DNA of 64,000 nucleotides from Porticoccaceae bacterium. GTDB lineage: Bacteria > Pseudomonadota > Gammaproteobacteria > Pseudomonadales > Porticoccaceae. This document shows positions 39,418 through 47,986 of this stretch, piece by piece; within the stretch, counting starts at the first letter, position 1; every line of letters begins with the position of its first letter. Made by a program: the position numbers and the translations under genes. The notes under the pieces were generated by a model. That model searched no databases and was not told the DNA's origin. It worked only from the letters and a program-made list of their open reading frames with translations. Where the stretch lies: contig JAPKEJ010000009.1 in the NCBI GenBank assembly GCA_028822155.1, positions 1 through 64,000 of the forward strand, written 5' to 3'.

Positions 39418-40653
39418 TTAATCTAACGCGTGAATGTCTTTGTCACTGTATCCGAGTAAATACAAAATACCGTCCAACCCAACATTGGAGATCGCCTGTT
39501 TGGCTGAAGCTTTTACCAGTGGTTTAGCTCTAAACGCTATTCCTAAACCAGCAATTTTTAGCATTGGTAGATCATTGGCACCATCACCTACTGCGATAAC
39601 TTGCTCAAGATTCAAGCCTTGCTCTTGAGCTATCTCTCTCAGTATTTCAGCTTTGCGTTGACCGTCAATGATATCGCCAACTACCTTCCCAGTAACTTTC
39701 CCATCGACAATATCAAGCTCGTTAGCATAAACTTGATCAACACCCAAAATGGACTGTAAGTGACGTCCAAAAAAAGTAAAACCGCCTGAAATAATTGCTG
39801 TCGTAAAACCCAGCTTTTTGAGGGTTGTAATTAAATGTTCAGCCCCTTCATTTAAAACTAGCCGCTCAGCAACAGACTGAAGTACATCCGAGCTTAGTCC
39901 CTGCAACAAAGCCATTCGTTGTGTAAAGCTAGCCTTGAAGTCTACCTCACCGCGCATTGCCGCTTCAGTAATGGCTGCTACCTGATGTCCCACTCCCGCC
40001 TCTATAGCTAACTCGTCAATGACCTCTGCATTAATTAATGTCGAGTCCATATCAAAAACCACCAACTGGCGGCTACGGCGAAATATATTATCTTCTTGGC
40101 ACGCAATATCGATATTGTAATGTACCGCCAACTCGAGCAATGAATTACGAAAATCCTCGTTATCTGCAGGTTCACCTCGAGCAGATAACTCAATGCAAGC
40201 CCGACCAAGTTGGTCACTTTGATTGAGTCCCAAACGACCAGATAAACGTACTATTTTATCGATGTTAAGTCCTTGCTGACTTGTGACCTCAGTTACAGCG
40301 GCTAAATGTGAGGCTTCAATATTTCGCGCGAGTAATGTCACGATATGTCGTGGCTTACCCTGTTGTTCTACCCAATTATGATAACGCTCATGGGATATAG
40401 GTAAAAATCCGACCTGCATATCCATACTTTTAAGTGTCAAAGAAACTTCTTTAACTACCCGTGAAGTTTGAGTATCTGACGGGACTGCCACCAAAATACC
40501 CATATTCAACTGATCGTGGATCACTGCCTGACCAATATCTAAAAGGGTGCTGTCAAAAAGCGACAACACATTGGTTACCGCGCTGGTAACCCCAGGCCTA
40601 TCTTTTCCAGACACATTAATTAATAAAACTTCTTTCACAGGTAGAGACTCCAT
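39418..40653 (-). CDS. serB: Phosphoserine phosphatase SerB with N-terminal ACT domains
   Basis: This HAD phosphatase releases serine in its biosynthesis. It has 411 residues, longer than E. coli SerB (322) but like the Pseudomonas form. Two ACT-like repeats occupy about residues 1-170 (LLINVSGKDRPGVTSAVTNV; IVTLLARNIEASHLAAVTEV). The HAD motif I is VFDMDSTLINAEVIDELA near residue 202. GGFTFFGRHLQ and GDGANDLPMLKIAG follow. It is divergent from the YtjB-like gene with 46 bp between, a conserved pairing. Confidence 0.95.
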   Translation of the reverse strand: MESLPVKEVLLINVSGKDRPGVTSAVTNVLSLFDSTLLDIGQAVIHDQLNMGILVAVPSDTQTSRVVKEVSLTLKSMDMQVGFLPISHERYHNWVEQQGKPRHIVTLLARNIEASHLAAVTEVTSQQGLNIDKIVRLSGRLGLNQSDQLGRACIELSARGEPADNEDFRNSLLELAVHYNIDIACQEDNIFRRSRQLVVFDMDSTLINAEVIDELAIEAGVGHQVAAITEAAMRGEVDFKASFTQRMALLQGLSSDVLQSVAERLVLNEGAEHLITTLKKLGFTTAIISGGFTFFGRHLQSILGVDQVYANELDIVDGKVTGKVVGDIIDGQRKAEILREIAQEQGLNLEQVIAVGDGANDLPMLKIAGLGIAFRAKPLVKASAKQAISNVGLDGILYLLGYSDKDIHALD

Positions 40654-40699
40654 TGGAGTTTAAGTTCCCATTATATAAAACTTAGGAGAATAGGATAGA

Positions 40700-41935
40700 A
40701 TGCACAGCATTTATTTTACCAAGGATCTGAGAATGCGTCGTCAATATTCGATGGCCATAAAATTACCAGCAATAATGGCTTGTGCATGTATATTGTTTGG
40801 CGTTTTGAGTTGGGCGGTCATCGTATCTCAAACTTCAACATTGGCCCAGCAAGCGGTTGAGGATAAAAGTACGGCAACTCTCAACCAACTTGCCGAACTT
40901 GTCCGCGCGCCACTATTTAGCAATGATACCGTCGGGTTACAGTTCGCCCTGCGCAAAGCAACGATGGATCAATCTATTTTTAGCGCAAGCTTATACGATG
41001 TGGAAGATAATCTGATCGCGCAAAGTACCCAAGCTAGCGAATTGACGATGAACTTGACGCAGTTTAGGCAGGATATTACGCTCGAAGACACCCAGGCCGG
41101 CACGCTACTGATATCAGTTATAAGCCAGCCGATCTATGAAAAATACTCGAACATCTTTTTAATATGGGCTGTCCTCTGGTTTCTGTTTAGCGTCGGTTGC
41201 ACCTATGCTTGCTACCAATTTACTGGACAACTAGCACAGCGATTACGGATATTAACCAACCGACTGCCTGGTAGTAGCGACCCAATGATCGATGAAATTC
41301 TTGCGCTAGAAACGAGAATACAGCCGCTACTTGCGACATCTGGGCAGTTTTCTAAAGATACCGAAAATGGCTATTATTGCTCACTTGTTACTGCCACGAT
41401 TAAAAATCGGCAGAGCTTAAATGATCAGCTTAACCACGAAAATCTCGAATTACTGTTTGAAAACATCGACCACTGTATTGACCGTACACTTGAACTTTAT
41501 GGAGCAAAACGCACGGAGGGTAGTGAAAGTCGAGTCTGTTTTTATATTCGCTCCACTGAGTGTTCTAAGCAACATTTGCTTGTCTGCCTAATGGCCGTTT
41601 ATTCATTACAAAAACTCCTCGAACACCTGTCAGCTAAATTAGGTATTGACTTGGAAATTAACTGGACAGTCTGTAGCGACAATTTATCCCCACTACCAGT
41701 ACTTCGCTATCACGAGAAGATGTCTGAGCTAAAACAGAGATCAAAATCGATTAGCGAAAGAATAGATAAAGGCGTGATAGCACTCTATGTCACTGAATAT
41801 GACATAGAACAGCTAGCGACCATTGCTCGGTTTAATCCTTTTGAGGAAAATTGCTATATTTTCCATGGTTTCCCGGAGCAGCGGCAAGCCTTACTTGAGA
41901 AGCAGATTTTACACTTAGCCTCGGTATGCCTATAA
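40700..41935 (+). CDS. YtjB/AhpA-like inner-membrane protein
   Basis: The 411-residue protein has two membrane helices, about residues 22-44 and 153-175. The periplasmic loop between them resembles a sensor domain (AEDLVRAPLFSNDTVGLQFA-type region). A cytoplasmic domain follows with no enzymatic motif visible. Gene position beside divergent serB matches E. coli YtjB (Smp) and Pseudomonas AhpA. The function is not known with certainty. Confidence 0.75.
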   Translation: MHSIYFTKDLRMRRQYSMAIKLPAIMACACILFGVLSWAVIVSQTSTLAQQAVEDKSTATLNQLAELVRAPLFSNDTVGLQFALRKATMDQSIFSASLYDVEDNLIAQSTQASELTMNLTQFRQDITLEDTQAGTLLISVISQPIYEKYSNIFLIWAVLWFLFSVGCTYACYQFTGQLAQRLRILTNRLPGSSDPMIDEILALETRIQPLLATSGQFSKDTENGYYCSLVTATIKNRQSLNDQLNHENLELLFENIDHCIDRTLELYGAKRTEGSESRVCFYIRSTECSKQHLLVCLMAVYSLQKLLEHLSAKLGIDLEINWTVCSDNLSPLPVLRYHEKMSELKQRSKSISERIDKGVIALYVTEYDIEQLATIARFNPFEENCYIFHGFPEQRQALLEKQILHLASVCL

Positions 41936-41986
41936 CCATTTCCGTCTAGCTAACACATGAGTAACGTTGTACGGTTTTACCCTGAG

Positions 41987-42634
41987 CTATGACTGGATGG
42001 CCAGAGAGGTAAGTTCAATCTCACCGTTTGGCGAATCGATGACCACAGAAATACTTGACGATGCTCCCTCAATGACAGCAGTACTTAGGCCAAGGCATTC
42101 AAGTTTTCTGCGAAGATCAGCTGGTCTCGGGTCCGTTAAAACCAAACTTTTAATTAGCACTCCTGCAGGGCAGTTTTTGCTCGGATGGGGAGTAGTACCC
42201 CAATCAATAAAAAATGGAATTAACCTATACAGCTCCATTGTTGGTTTAAAAGTTAGAGTCCAGTTCAGCGCTTCTCCATTGGGCGTTATCCGTGATACGG
42301 GAACAACCACACCTAGATCAATTCCCTCGCTACTGGCCTTTTTAACGAACTCCGATAAGTTATCTTGACGTGCGACCCAAGTGATTAGTTGGACATCACA
42401 AAGGCGATCAATATTAAAGGGACGTACCCCGTTAAACCTTGGCTGCTCAGGATCCGGCGCAATGATTTCCAAGTAACTGCTGGGTCCTAGGCCGATGTAG
42501 GCGTTGCGAGTGCCGAGACCTGGATGGCTTCCGCCGCGGACCGCCAAGACACCCAGCAACTTCTCAAAGTACGCTATGCCTATCTCAAGATCAGGGCCAG
42601 CGAATACGAGGTGGTCAAAGTTAACATTTAACAT
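41987..42634 (-). CDS. VOC-family glyoxalase-like protein
   Basis: The 215-residue protein has a glyoxalase-like opening NVNFDHLVFAGPDLEIGIAY with candidate metal His, followed by GTRNAYIGLGPSSYLEII, where Glu is the usual second ligand. The length and the two-module layout resemble the glyoxalase_3 group. The substrate is unknown. It is not closely similar to the two VOC proteins at 14.4-15.3 kb. It starts just downstream of a DUF1993 gene remnant on the same strand. Confidence 0.78.
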   Translation of the reverse strand: MLNVNFDHLVFAGPDLEIGIAYFEKLLGVLAVRGGSHPGLGTRNAYIGLGPSSYLEIIAPDPEQPRFNGVRPFNIDRLCDVQLITWVARQDNLSEFVKKASSEGIDLGVVVPVSRITPNGEALNWTLTFKPTMELYRLIPFFIDWGTTPHPSKNCPAGVLIKSLVLTDPRPADLRRKLECLGLSTAVIEGASSSISVVIDSPNGEIELTSLAIQS

Positions 42635-42651
42635 AAGAGGTTCCTAAGTAC

Positions 42652-42816
42652 TTAAGGAGCAGGCATTGTATTACAGGCGAATACTCCGAGAAAATCGGCC
42701 TTTCCTAAAGTAACGCCACTATGGCTCAGAATATTATAAGCAGTCGTGACATCATAATAGAGGTTAGGTAGCGCCCAATAGTTTGCAACGTCGCTGCCGA
42801 TGACCGCGTAAGCACT
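42652..42816 (-). pseudogene. 3' remnant of a DUF1993 family gene
   Basis: Minus-strand translation of this stretch gives an uninterrupted run ending in a TAA stop at 42654-42652. It includes YWALPNLYYDVTTAYNILSH followed by SGVTLGKADFLGVF. This matches the C-terminal signature of DUF1993 proteins (LPNFYFHVTTAY.ILRHNGV..GK.DFLG). No start codon or N-terminal two-thirds exists: the frame runs upstream into the end of dgkA, whose stop at 42817-42815 lies in another frame. The gene therefore appears truncated, with dgkA directly abutting the break. The family match is by eye. Confidence 0.72.
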
Positions 42817-43195
42817 AGCTAAAGTAGTTCTCGTTGATAATTACACCCCATACTGCTAAAAACAATATGAGCGATATAAGAACAGCCGCAGAGCCAACGT
42901 CTTTTGCGCGACCAGACAACTCATGAAATTCTAGCCCGATGCGATCTATAACCACCTCAATTCCGGTGTTAAGTAATTCTACAATCAACACAATTAACAC
43001 CACGCCTATTAATAATATTAATTGCAAATAATCATTAGCCACATAGAACGCCAGAGGGATTAAAATCACCGAAGCCAGCATTTCGCACCGAAATGCTTCC
43101 TGGGTTCGTAAAGTAGAATCTATACCCTGAATGGAATGTTTTGTCGTTAGCACTAGGCGCCGATAAAGAAGCCCTAAGATACCTTTTTCAAACAT
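42815..43195 (-). CDS. dgkA: Diacylglycerol kinase
   Basis: This small trimeric membrane kinase recycles diacylglycerol to phosphatidate. It has 126 residues and three helices. Family residues are in SIQGIDSTLRTQEAFRCEML with the conserved Glu, and in LLNTGIEVVIDRIG, where E and N bind metal-ATP, followed by SGRAKDVGSAAVLIS. It lies 12 bp downstream of the second cysE and ends at the DUF1993 remnant. Confidence 0.95.
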   Translation of the reverse strand: MFEKGILGLLYRRLVLTTKHSIQGIDSTLRTQEAFRCEMLASVILIPLAFYVANDYLQLILLIGVVLIVLIVELLNTGIEVVIDRIGLEFHELSGRAKDVGSAAVLISLILFLAVWGVIINENYFS

Positions 43196-43207
43196 TAGTT
43201 TTTATCC

Positions 43208-43996
43208 CTATACGTCTAAATTTTGATTCATGTCAAAGCTAGGGGTACCCTCAAGTGGCGCGCCAACTATTCTTGCTGGCACACCAACGACCGTTGCGTG
43301 CGGAGGGACCGAGTCGATGACCAAACTCCCCGCGCCCACTTTAGCGCCGTCCCCAATCTTAACATTGCCAATAATTTTTGCTCCCGCTGAAATCATAACA
43401 CCACTACCCACCTCAGGATGACGATCACCTTCCCCTCGGCCACTGCCACCTAGCGTAACTGAATGCAAAATAGACACGTTATCCCCAACAATGGCCGTCT
43501 CTCCGACGACTAAACCGGTTGCATGGTCAATCATGATGCCAGAGCCTATTCGAGCGCCAGGATGGATATCTACTGTAAATTTTTCGGCCACTTGATTTTG
43601 TAAAAAAAGCGCAAGGGCTGCACGGCCATTGCACCAGTACCAATGAGAAATTCTATACAACTGCATCGCCTGAAAACCCTTGAAGTAGAGTAGCGGGATA
43701 AGGTGTTTGTCGCAGGCTGGATCTCGTTCAACGTTCGCTATGATATCCAAACGCACACTGTCTGCGATGCCAGCATCAGCTTTAAGTGCACCAAGAACAA
43801 GTTTTTCTATGGTTGCAGACGGTATCGCTGAACCGCTCAGTTGGTTAGCTAGATTGTAGCTAAGAGACGCTTCAAGATCTAAATGATCAAGAATAGCTCG
43901 TTGATAAAACTCGGATAATAATGGTTCTTCGGCAATTGATACCTTTGCCTCTTCGGTAATAAGTAACCAAACCGCTTTATCAGATGTCATGAGCAA
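43208..43996 (-). CDS. cysE: Serine O-acetyltransferase (copy 2)
   Basis: The 262-residue paralogue of the CysE at 36.9 kb has all the key elements: LYFKGFQAMQLYRISHWYW, DIHPGARIGSGIMIDHATGL, VVGETAIVGDNVSILHSVTL and GGSGRGEGDRHPEVG. It is probably active. The two copies differ throughout, so the duplication or acquisition is old. This copy sits with dgkA downstream and an M15 peptidase upstream (5 bp gap) and may be expressed under different conditions from copy 1. Confidence 0.94.
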   Translation of the reverse strand: MLMTSDKAVWLLITEEAKVSIAEEPLLSEFYQRAILDHLDLEASLSYNLANQLSGSAIPSATIEKLVLGALKADAGIADSVRLDIIANVERDPACDKHLIPLLYFKGFQAMQLYRISHWYWCNGRAALALFLQNQVAEKFTVDIHPGARIGSGIMIDHATGLVVGETAIVGDNVSILHSVTLGGSGRGEGDRHPEVGSGVMISAGAKIIGNVKIGDGAKVGAGSLVIDSVPPHATVVGVPARIVGAPLEGTPSFDMNQNLDV

Positions 43997-44001
43997 ATTA
44001 C

Positions 44002-44739
44002 CTATAGATTATCTTCGCCTGAGACCCTTACAAATCGGCGAATGATCTCATCAAGGTATTTTAACACGGTATCAAGACTAACTAATTCCAAATTGTCTAG
44101 TAATTGCTGCTTAATGATATCGCCAGTGAGCTGCTGAGCATAACTATTCGCTATAGGCGCGTAACTAATATGCCAAGGCTCGGGAGATACCCCTCCAAGG
44201 TCAATGGCGTAGGGGCGATAAAACCCTTTGGATTTATGTTGCCCCTTAATAAGTACACTGTTTAACCATTCATGCATGGGCGCGAAAATTCCCTCGCCCT
44301 CACATTCACTCGTTGTCAGCTGAATCTGATAACCCTCGGGCATGGCATTAGCATCATAAACATCAAAATCACTACCCCAGTGATGGCGAGATGTACCAGG
44401 CAGTGCTGACCAGCGCAGCACAGCCTGAATCTGCTGCCACGGATCGAGTTCGATCAAGTTAATCCGACCCCCCAACTCATCCAAAACCGGCCTGTCGCCA
44501 AGTAACTTTTCGTTCCAAATCAGCATTTGCCTCTCAAATGAACGAAATCCACTGCAAATACACAGGTCAAAACCTTGTTTTTCCGCTTCACTCTTTAAGG
44601 CCAAAAAGGGTTTGAGCGCCTTTTGATGAACCAAAATACTCTTTTGAGTCAGTAAATTCTGACTGACAGCAACATCCACCAAATGCCGATGGGTGCGGCC
44701 AGTCAAAATATCAGCAGCGACTTCCTCTAACTCAGCCAT
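44002..44739 (-). CDS. M15-family D-Ala-D-Ala carboxypeptidase-like protein
   Basis: The 245-residue zinc peptidase of the VanY/M15B type has CSGFRSFERQMLIWNEKL, the metal-binding SRHHWGSDFDVYD (His and Asp) and PEPWHISY (third ligand His with catalytic Glu nearby). No signal peptide is evident, which is unusual for an enzyme acting on peptidoglycan and leaves its location open. It lies 5 bp upstream of cysE copy 2, so it is probably in the same transcript. Confidence 0.85.
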   Translation of the reverse strand: MAELEEVAADILTGRTHRHLVDVAVSQNLLTQKSILVHQKALKPFLALKSEAEKQGFDLCICSGFRSFERQMLIWNEKLLGDRPVLDELGGRINLIELDPWQQIQAVLRWSALPGTSRHHWGSDFDVYDANAMPEGYQIQLTTSECEGEGIFAPMHEWLNSVLIKGQHKSKGFYRPYAIDLGGVSPEPWHISYAPIANSYAQQLTGDIIKQQLLDNLELVSLDTVLKYLDEIIRRFVRVSGEDNL

Positions 44740-44900
44740 ATCAGTTTTAGACCTTACTTATAAATTGGTGGATTGCTGAGTTTATACCTCTATCAAGGCA
44801 AATAATCAAAATCTGCGTCGAAATCGATCGATTAGTAACACCCCATTTGAGTGCCAGCAGCTAATCTTTGTCTAAATAAACGCTTTTACGCAAGGGCGCT

Positions 44901-45338
44901 ATGCGGCATGATGCGGGAAATACACTACCAACAATAAAGACTATGCTTAAACAAGATATTTTCCTTTGTAATTTGGACGACCTTGATGAACAAGAGTCCA
45001 TAGAACTGAGCATTGAGCAGCGGCCCCTATTTGCCGTGCGCCTGAATGATAATCTTTATGCCTATTGGAACAACTGCCCACATATAGGTGTCCCACTGAA
45101 CTGGATGCCGGGAAAATTTCTCGATTTAGACAAAGCTTTTATCCAATGTTCATCTCACGGAGCGATATTTGGAATTGATACTGGTAAATGTGTTGCCGGA
45201 CCCTGTGTAGGTGACCACCTAAGTCGCGTTGAATTAAAGCAAAAAGACAATAATTTTTATGTGGCCGCAGACCAACACCTTCCCAGCCCACCTATTAATC
45301 TTCGCGCTCAAGCCTTGGCAGATCTTGAAGACAATTAA
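44901..45338 (+). CDS. Rieske-type 2Fe-2S protein
   Basis: The 145-residue soluble protein carries a Rieske motif: NNCPHIGVPLNW (C-x-H) and FIQCSSHGAIFGIDTG (C-x2-H). It resembles NirD/naphthalene dioxygenase-type ferredoxins. No partner oxygenase or reductase is adjacent. The ATG at 44901 has an AAGGG element before it; another in-frame ATG at 44943 would shorten it by 14 residues. Its last 44 bases overlap the 3' end of sfsA tail to tail. Confidence 0.82.
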   Translation: MRHDAGNTLPTIKTMLKQDIFLCNLDDLDEQESIELSIEQRPLFAVRLNDNLYAYWNNCPHIGVPLNWMPGKFLDLDKAFIQCSSHGAIFGIDTGKCVAGPCVGDHLSRVELKQKDNNFYVAADQHLPSPPINLRAQALADLEDN

Positions 45339-46035
45339 TCTGCTTCTGTAATACAATTTCTTCTGAACTTATCTTAGCTCCCCAAGCCATCACTTCAACA
45401 CCTCTGGATATTGCTAGCGCCAGCGTCTGTGCATAAACAGGATCTATCTCTGCAGCGACCTCGACTCGCTCTACATTCGTTAGCTGAACACAGAAAAATA
45501 AGATCGCGCGATGGCCATCTTCGACCATTGAGATCAATTCACGAAGGTGTTTAGTCCCGCGACTGGTTACCGAATCAGGAAAGGTTGCAAGCCCCTTACC
45601 CATGTCCATAGTCACATTCTTAACCTCTAAATAACAATCACGGAGTCTGCCAGCAGTATCCTTGAGTAAAAAATCAATACGACTTTTCTCTTCACCGTAG
45701 CGCACTTCCGCTGTCACTTGATCATAGCCCGTTAATTCTTTGATGAACTGGCGGTCTATAGCCTGACGTACTAAATAGTTGGCGCGAATCGTATTCACTC
45801 CAGCTAAATTCCCATGGGTAGTGGTTACTATTTCTAAGGTTCCCGGTAATTTCCGCTTGGGGTTGTCAGACAGCGAATACCAGCAAGGTGTCCCCTCAAC
45901 CTGACAATGCTTCATTGACCCAGTGTTGGGACAGTGTACCGTGACAAGATTATTCTGGAGATCAAGGACATCAGTAAAAAACCTCTTATAGCGTTTTACA
46001 AAAGTTGCTGGAAATAAAATGGGAAGTGTTCGCAT
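45295..46035 (-). CDS. sfsA: SfsA family DNA-binding/nuclease-like protein
   Basis: This protein of 246 residues is related to E. coli sugar fermentation stimulation protein A. FVKRYKRFFTDVLD, VTVHCPNTGSMKHCQVEG, KSRIDFLLKD and CYLEVKNVTM (nuclease-like D-ExK arrangement) are diagnostic, as is FPDSVTSRGTKHLRELISMV. ATG at 46035 is chosen because it lines up with known SfsA starts; a start at 46080 would add 15 unrelated residues. In E. coli sfsA lies just upstream of dksA on the same strand; here it is divergent from dksA. Confidence 0.93.
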   Translation of the reverse strand: MRTLPILFPATFVKRYKRFFTDVLDLQNNLVTVHCPNTGSMKHCQVEGTPCWYSLSDNPKRKLPGTLEIVTTTHGNLAGVNTIRANYLVRQAIDRQFIKELTGYDQVTAEVRYGEEKSRIDFLLKDTAGRLRDCYLEVKNVTMDMGKGLATFPDSVTSRGTKHLRELISMVEDGHRAILFFCVQLTNVERVEVAAEIDPVYAQTLALAISRGVEVMAWGAKISSEEIVLQKQINCLQDLPRLERED

Positions 46036-46262
46036 TAATTCTAGCCTCAAATGTCTGATTCGGTCGCACTTTAGCCTCAAGATGGGGTTAAAGTATCAAT
46101 AATTAAAATGTTATTGCAACCATGGTCTACTATTACTTAGTTCAAATAAGCGGTTTTTAAAAAAAATATCCTAAAAAGGAAAGTTTTCCTTGATAAATGG
46201 CGTAAATTTCTCTATAAACGCGGCTCGCGATTTTAGGTCAATTTCAACAGCGGAATTAATTC

Positions 46263-46748
46263 ATGGCTACGGCAAAAGCAAAAGTTAATACAAAGAACAC
46301 TACTAAGTCTAAGGCAAAAGCTCCGGGATCGGCAACGCTCCATGGATTGAGCCCCTATGTAGAGAAGAAAAACGAAGAATTTATGAATCAAAATCAGCGC
46401 GGTCACTTCAAGCTCATTTTGAAGGCGTGGCGCAATGAATTGATGGAAGAAGTAGACCGCACCGTGACCCACATGAAGGACGAAGCAGCCAACTTCCCTG
46501 ATCCTGCCGATCGTGCAACGCAGGAAGAGGAATTTAGTCTAGAGCTTAGGACTAGAGATAGAGAGCGCAAGCTCATCAAGAAGATCGACAAGACTTTGGT
46601 CAGAGTGGAAGACGACGACTATGGTTTCTGTGATCAGTGTGGTATCGAGATAGGCATTCGTAGACTAGAAGCTCGACCAACGGCAGACCTTTGCGTTGAC
46701 TGTAAAACTCTTGATGAAATTAAAGAAAAGCAGCTAACTGGGAATTGA
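46263..46748 (+). CDS. dksA: RNA polymerase-binding transcription factor DksA
   Basis: DksA enters the RNA polymerase secondary channel and acts with ppGpp. It has 161 residues. A Lys/Ala-rich N-terminal extension (residues 2-20) precedes the coiled coil, whose tip holds DPADRA (80-85), the functional acidic residues. The zinc finger has Cys at 123, 126, 144 and 147 (CDQC ... CVDC). It leads directly to gluQRS, a conserved pair. The 227-bp upstream region contains an AAGGAA/TTCCTT hairpin. Confidence 0.97.
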   Translation: MATAKAKVNTKNTTKSKAKAPGSATLHGLSPYVEKKNEEFMNQNQRGHFKLILKAWRNELMEEVDRTVTHMKDEAANFPDPADRATQEEEFSLELRTRDRERKLIKKIDKTLVRVEDDDYGFCDQCGIEIGIRRLEARPTADLCVDCKTLDEIKEKQLTGN

Positions 46749-46808
46749 TACTGGGCTGTCTTACGCTTAGTGCAAGACCTCCTACACTCAGGCTAGTAGG
46801 TCTAGGCT

Positions 46809-47702
46809 ATGTCACCAGAAAATATCATAGGTCGCTTTGCCCCCTCCCCCACTGGGCCACTCCATTTCGGGTCCTTATCTTGTGCTTTAGCTAGCTATTT
46901 AGATATCAAAAAATTGGGTGGCAGCTGGCTGGTTCGGATGGAAGATATAGACCCACCCCGTGAAATAGAGGGTGCGAGCAGTCACATCTTGAAACAGTTA
47001 GAAGCCCATGGATTATGCTGGGACGGCGATGTACTATTTCAAAGCACTCGACTGAATGCGTACCAAGACTCATTAAATATTCTTGAGCAAAAAAATCTCG
47101 CTTATCATTGCGAATGTTCTCGCCAGCGTGTCAATGCACTTCAGGGTATTTATGATAATCACTGTCGGCGGTCTCATCTCCCTTCGGCAGGCAATGCTAC
47201 CCGCGTGCAGTTGAATCACCCTAATCATCTAATCGAATTCGTGGACCAAATCGCTGGACCACATGCTCAGTCATTAGCTCACGATGTCGGCGATTTTATC
47301 ATTCGCCGTAGGGATAATTTATTTTCTTATCAATTAGCGGTCACCGTCGATGATCAATACCAAAAGATTACTCATGTGATGCGCGGTTCAGATCTCTTAG
47401 ATTCCACCCCACGACAAATTTATTTACAACGTTGCTTGGGGTTCACTCAGCCTCAATATGCTCATTTGCCCTTAGCAACCAGCGCCTTAGGCCAAAAACT
47501 AAGCAAACAAAATCTCGCGTCGGCCCTAATACCTGGTCAGGAGACTCTTAATATTTGGGCTGCACTGAATTGGCTAAATCAATCACCCGCCAACGACTTA
47601 AAAACAGGGTCAGTGAGTGAGATTCTATCTTGGGCTATTTCGCATTGGGACTCCACCAACGTTAATCGCTCTTTAACAAAGCCAGCGCCAGAAGGATTTT
47701 AA
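46809..47702 (+). CDS. gluQ: Glutamyl-Q tRNA(Asp) synthetase
   Basis: This truncated GluRS paralogue attaches glutamate to queuosine in tRNA-Asp. It has 297 residues. The HIGH-like motif is in FAPSPTGPLHFGSLSCALAS near residue 15. Zinc ligands lie in YHCECSRQRV and YDNHCRRSH near residues 97-120. The KMSKS-like element is GQKLSKQNLA near 234. The C-terminal anticodon-binding domain of GluRS is absent, as expected. It lies between dksA and the cbr locus, as in Pseudomonas. Confidence 0.95.
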   Translation: MSPENIIGRFAPSPTGPLHFGSLSCALASYLDIKKLGGSWLVRMEDIDPPREIEGASSHILKQLEAHGLCWDGDVLFQSTRLNAYQDSLNILEQKNLAYHCECSRQRVNALQGIYDNHCRRSHLPSAGNATRVQLNHPNHLIEFVDQIAGPHAQSLAHDVGDFIIRRRDNLFSYQLAVTVDDQYQKITHVMRGSDLLDSTPRQIYLQRCLGFTQPQYAHLPLATSALGQKLSKQNLASALIPGQETLNIWAALNWLNQSPANDLKTGSVSEILSWAISHWDSTNVNRSLTKPAPEGF

Positions 47703-47809
47703 TCTTGTCATCCCAGTTTATCCCTATGACTAGTTTGCTTTACCTAGCCACCTTGCATAACATCACCAGTTCTGTCACTTTCAGACACACACTTTAGAAT
47801 GCGCTGCTT

Positions 47810-47986
47810 ATGTTTAATTACCGATTAGTCGCAACACTACTTTTACTTTCCATTGTAGTGTTTCCTCTTGCCACCCAGTGGGCATTGGAACTTGGCGGTA
47901 GCTGGTTTAGGCCTTTTTTGGTCTGGGCATTACTGATATTTGCCACCTACATACTGCAGCGCGACCGGACGACTGATGAACAGTAA
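47810..47986 (+). CDS. cbrX: Small membrane protein CbrX-like, upstream of cbrA
   Basis: This is a 58-residue open frame. It begins MFNYRLVATLLLLSIVVFPL and ends in FATYILQRDRTTDEQ, with two likely membrane helices. It overlaps the start of cbrA by 11 bases, so translation of the two is probably coupled. In Pseudomonas a small membrane-protein gene (cbrX) precedes and overlaps cbrA in the same position. The assignment rests on position, size and hydrophobic profile. No biochemical role can be read from the sequence. Confidence 0.75.
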   Translation: MFNYRLVATLLLLSIVVFPLATQWALELGGSWFRPFLVWALLIFATYILQRDRTTDEQ

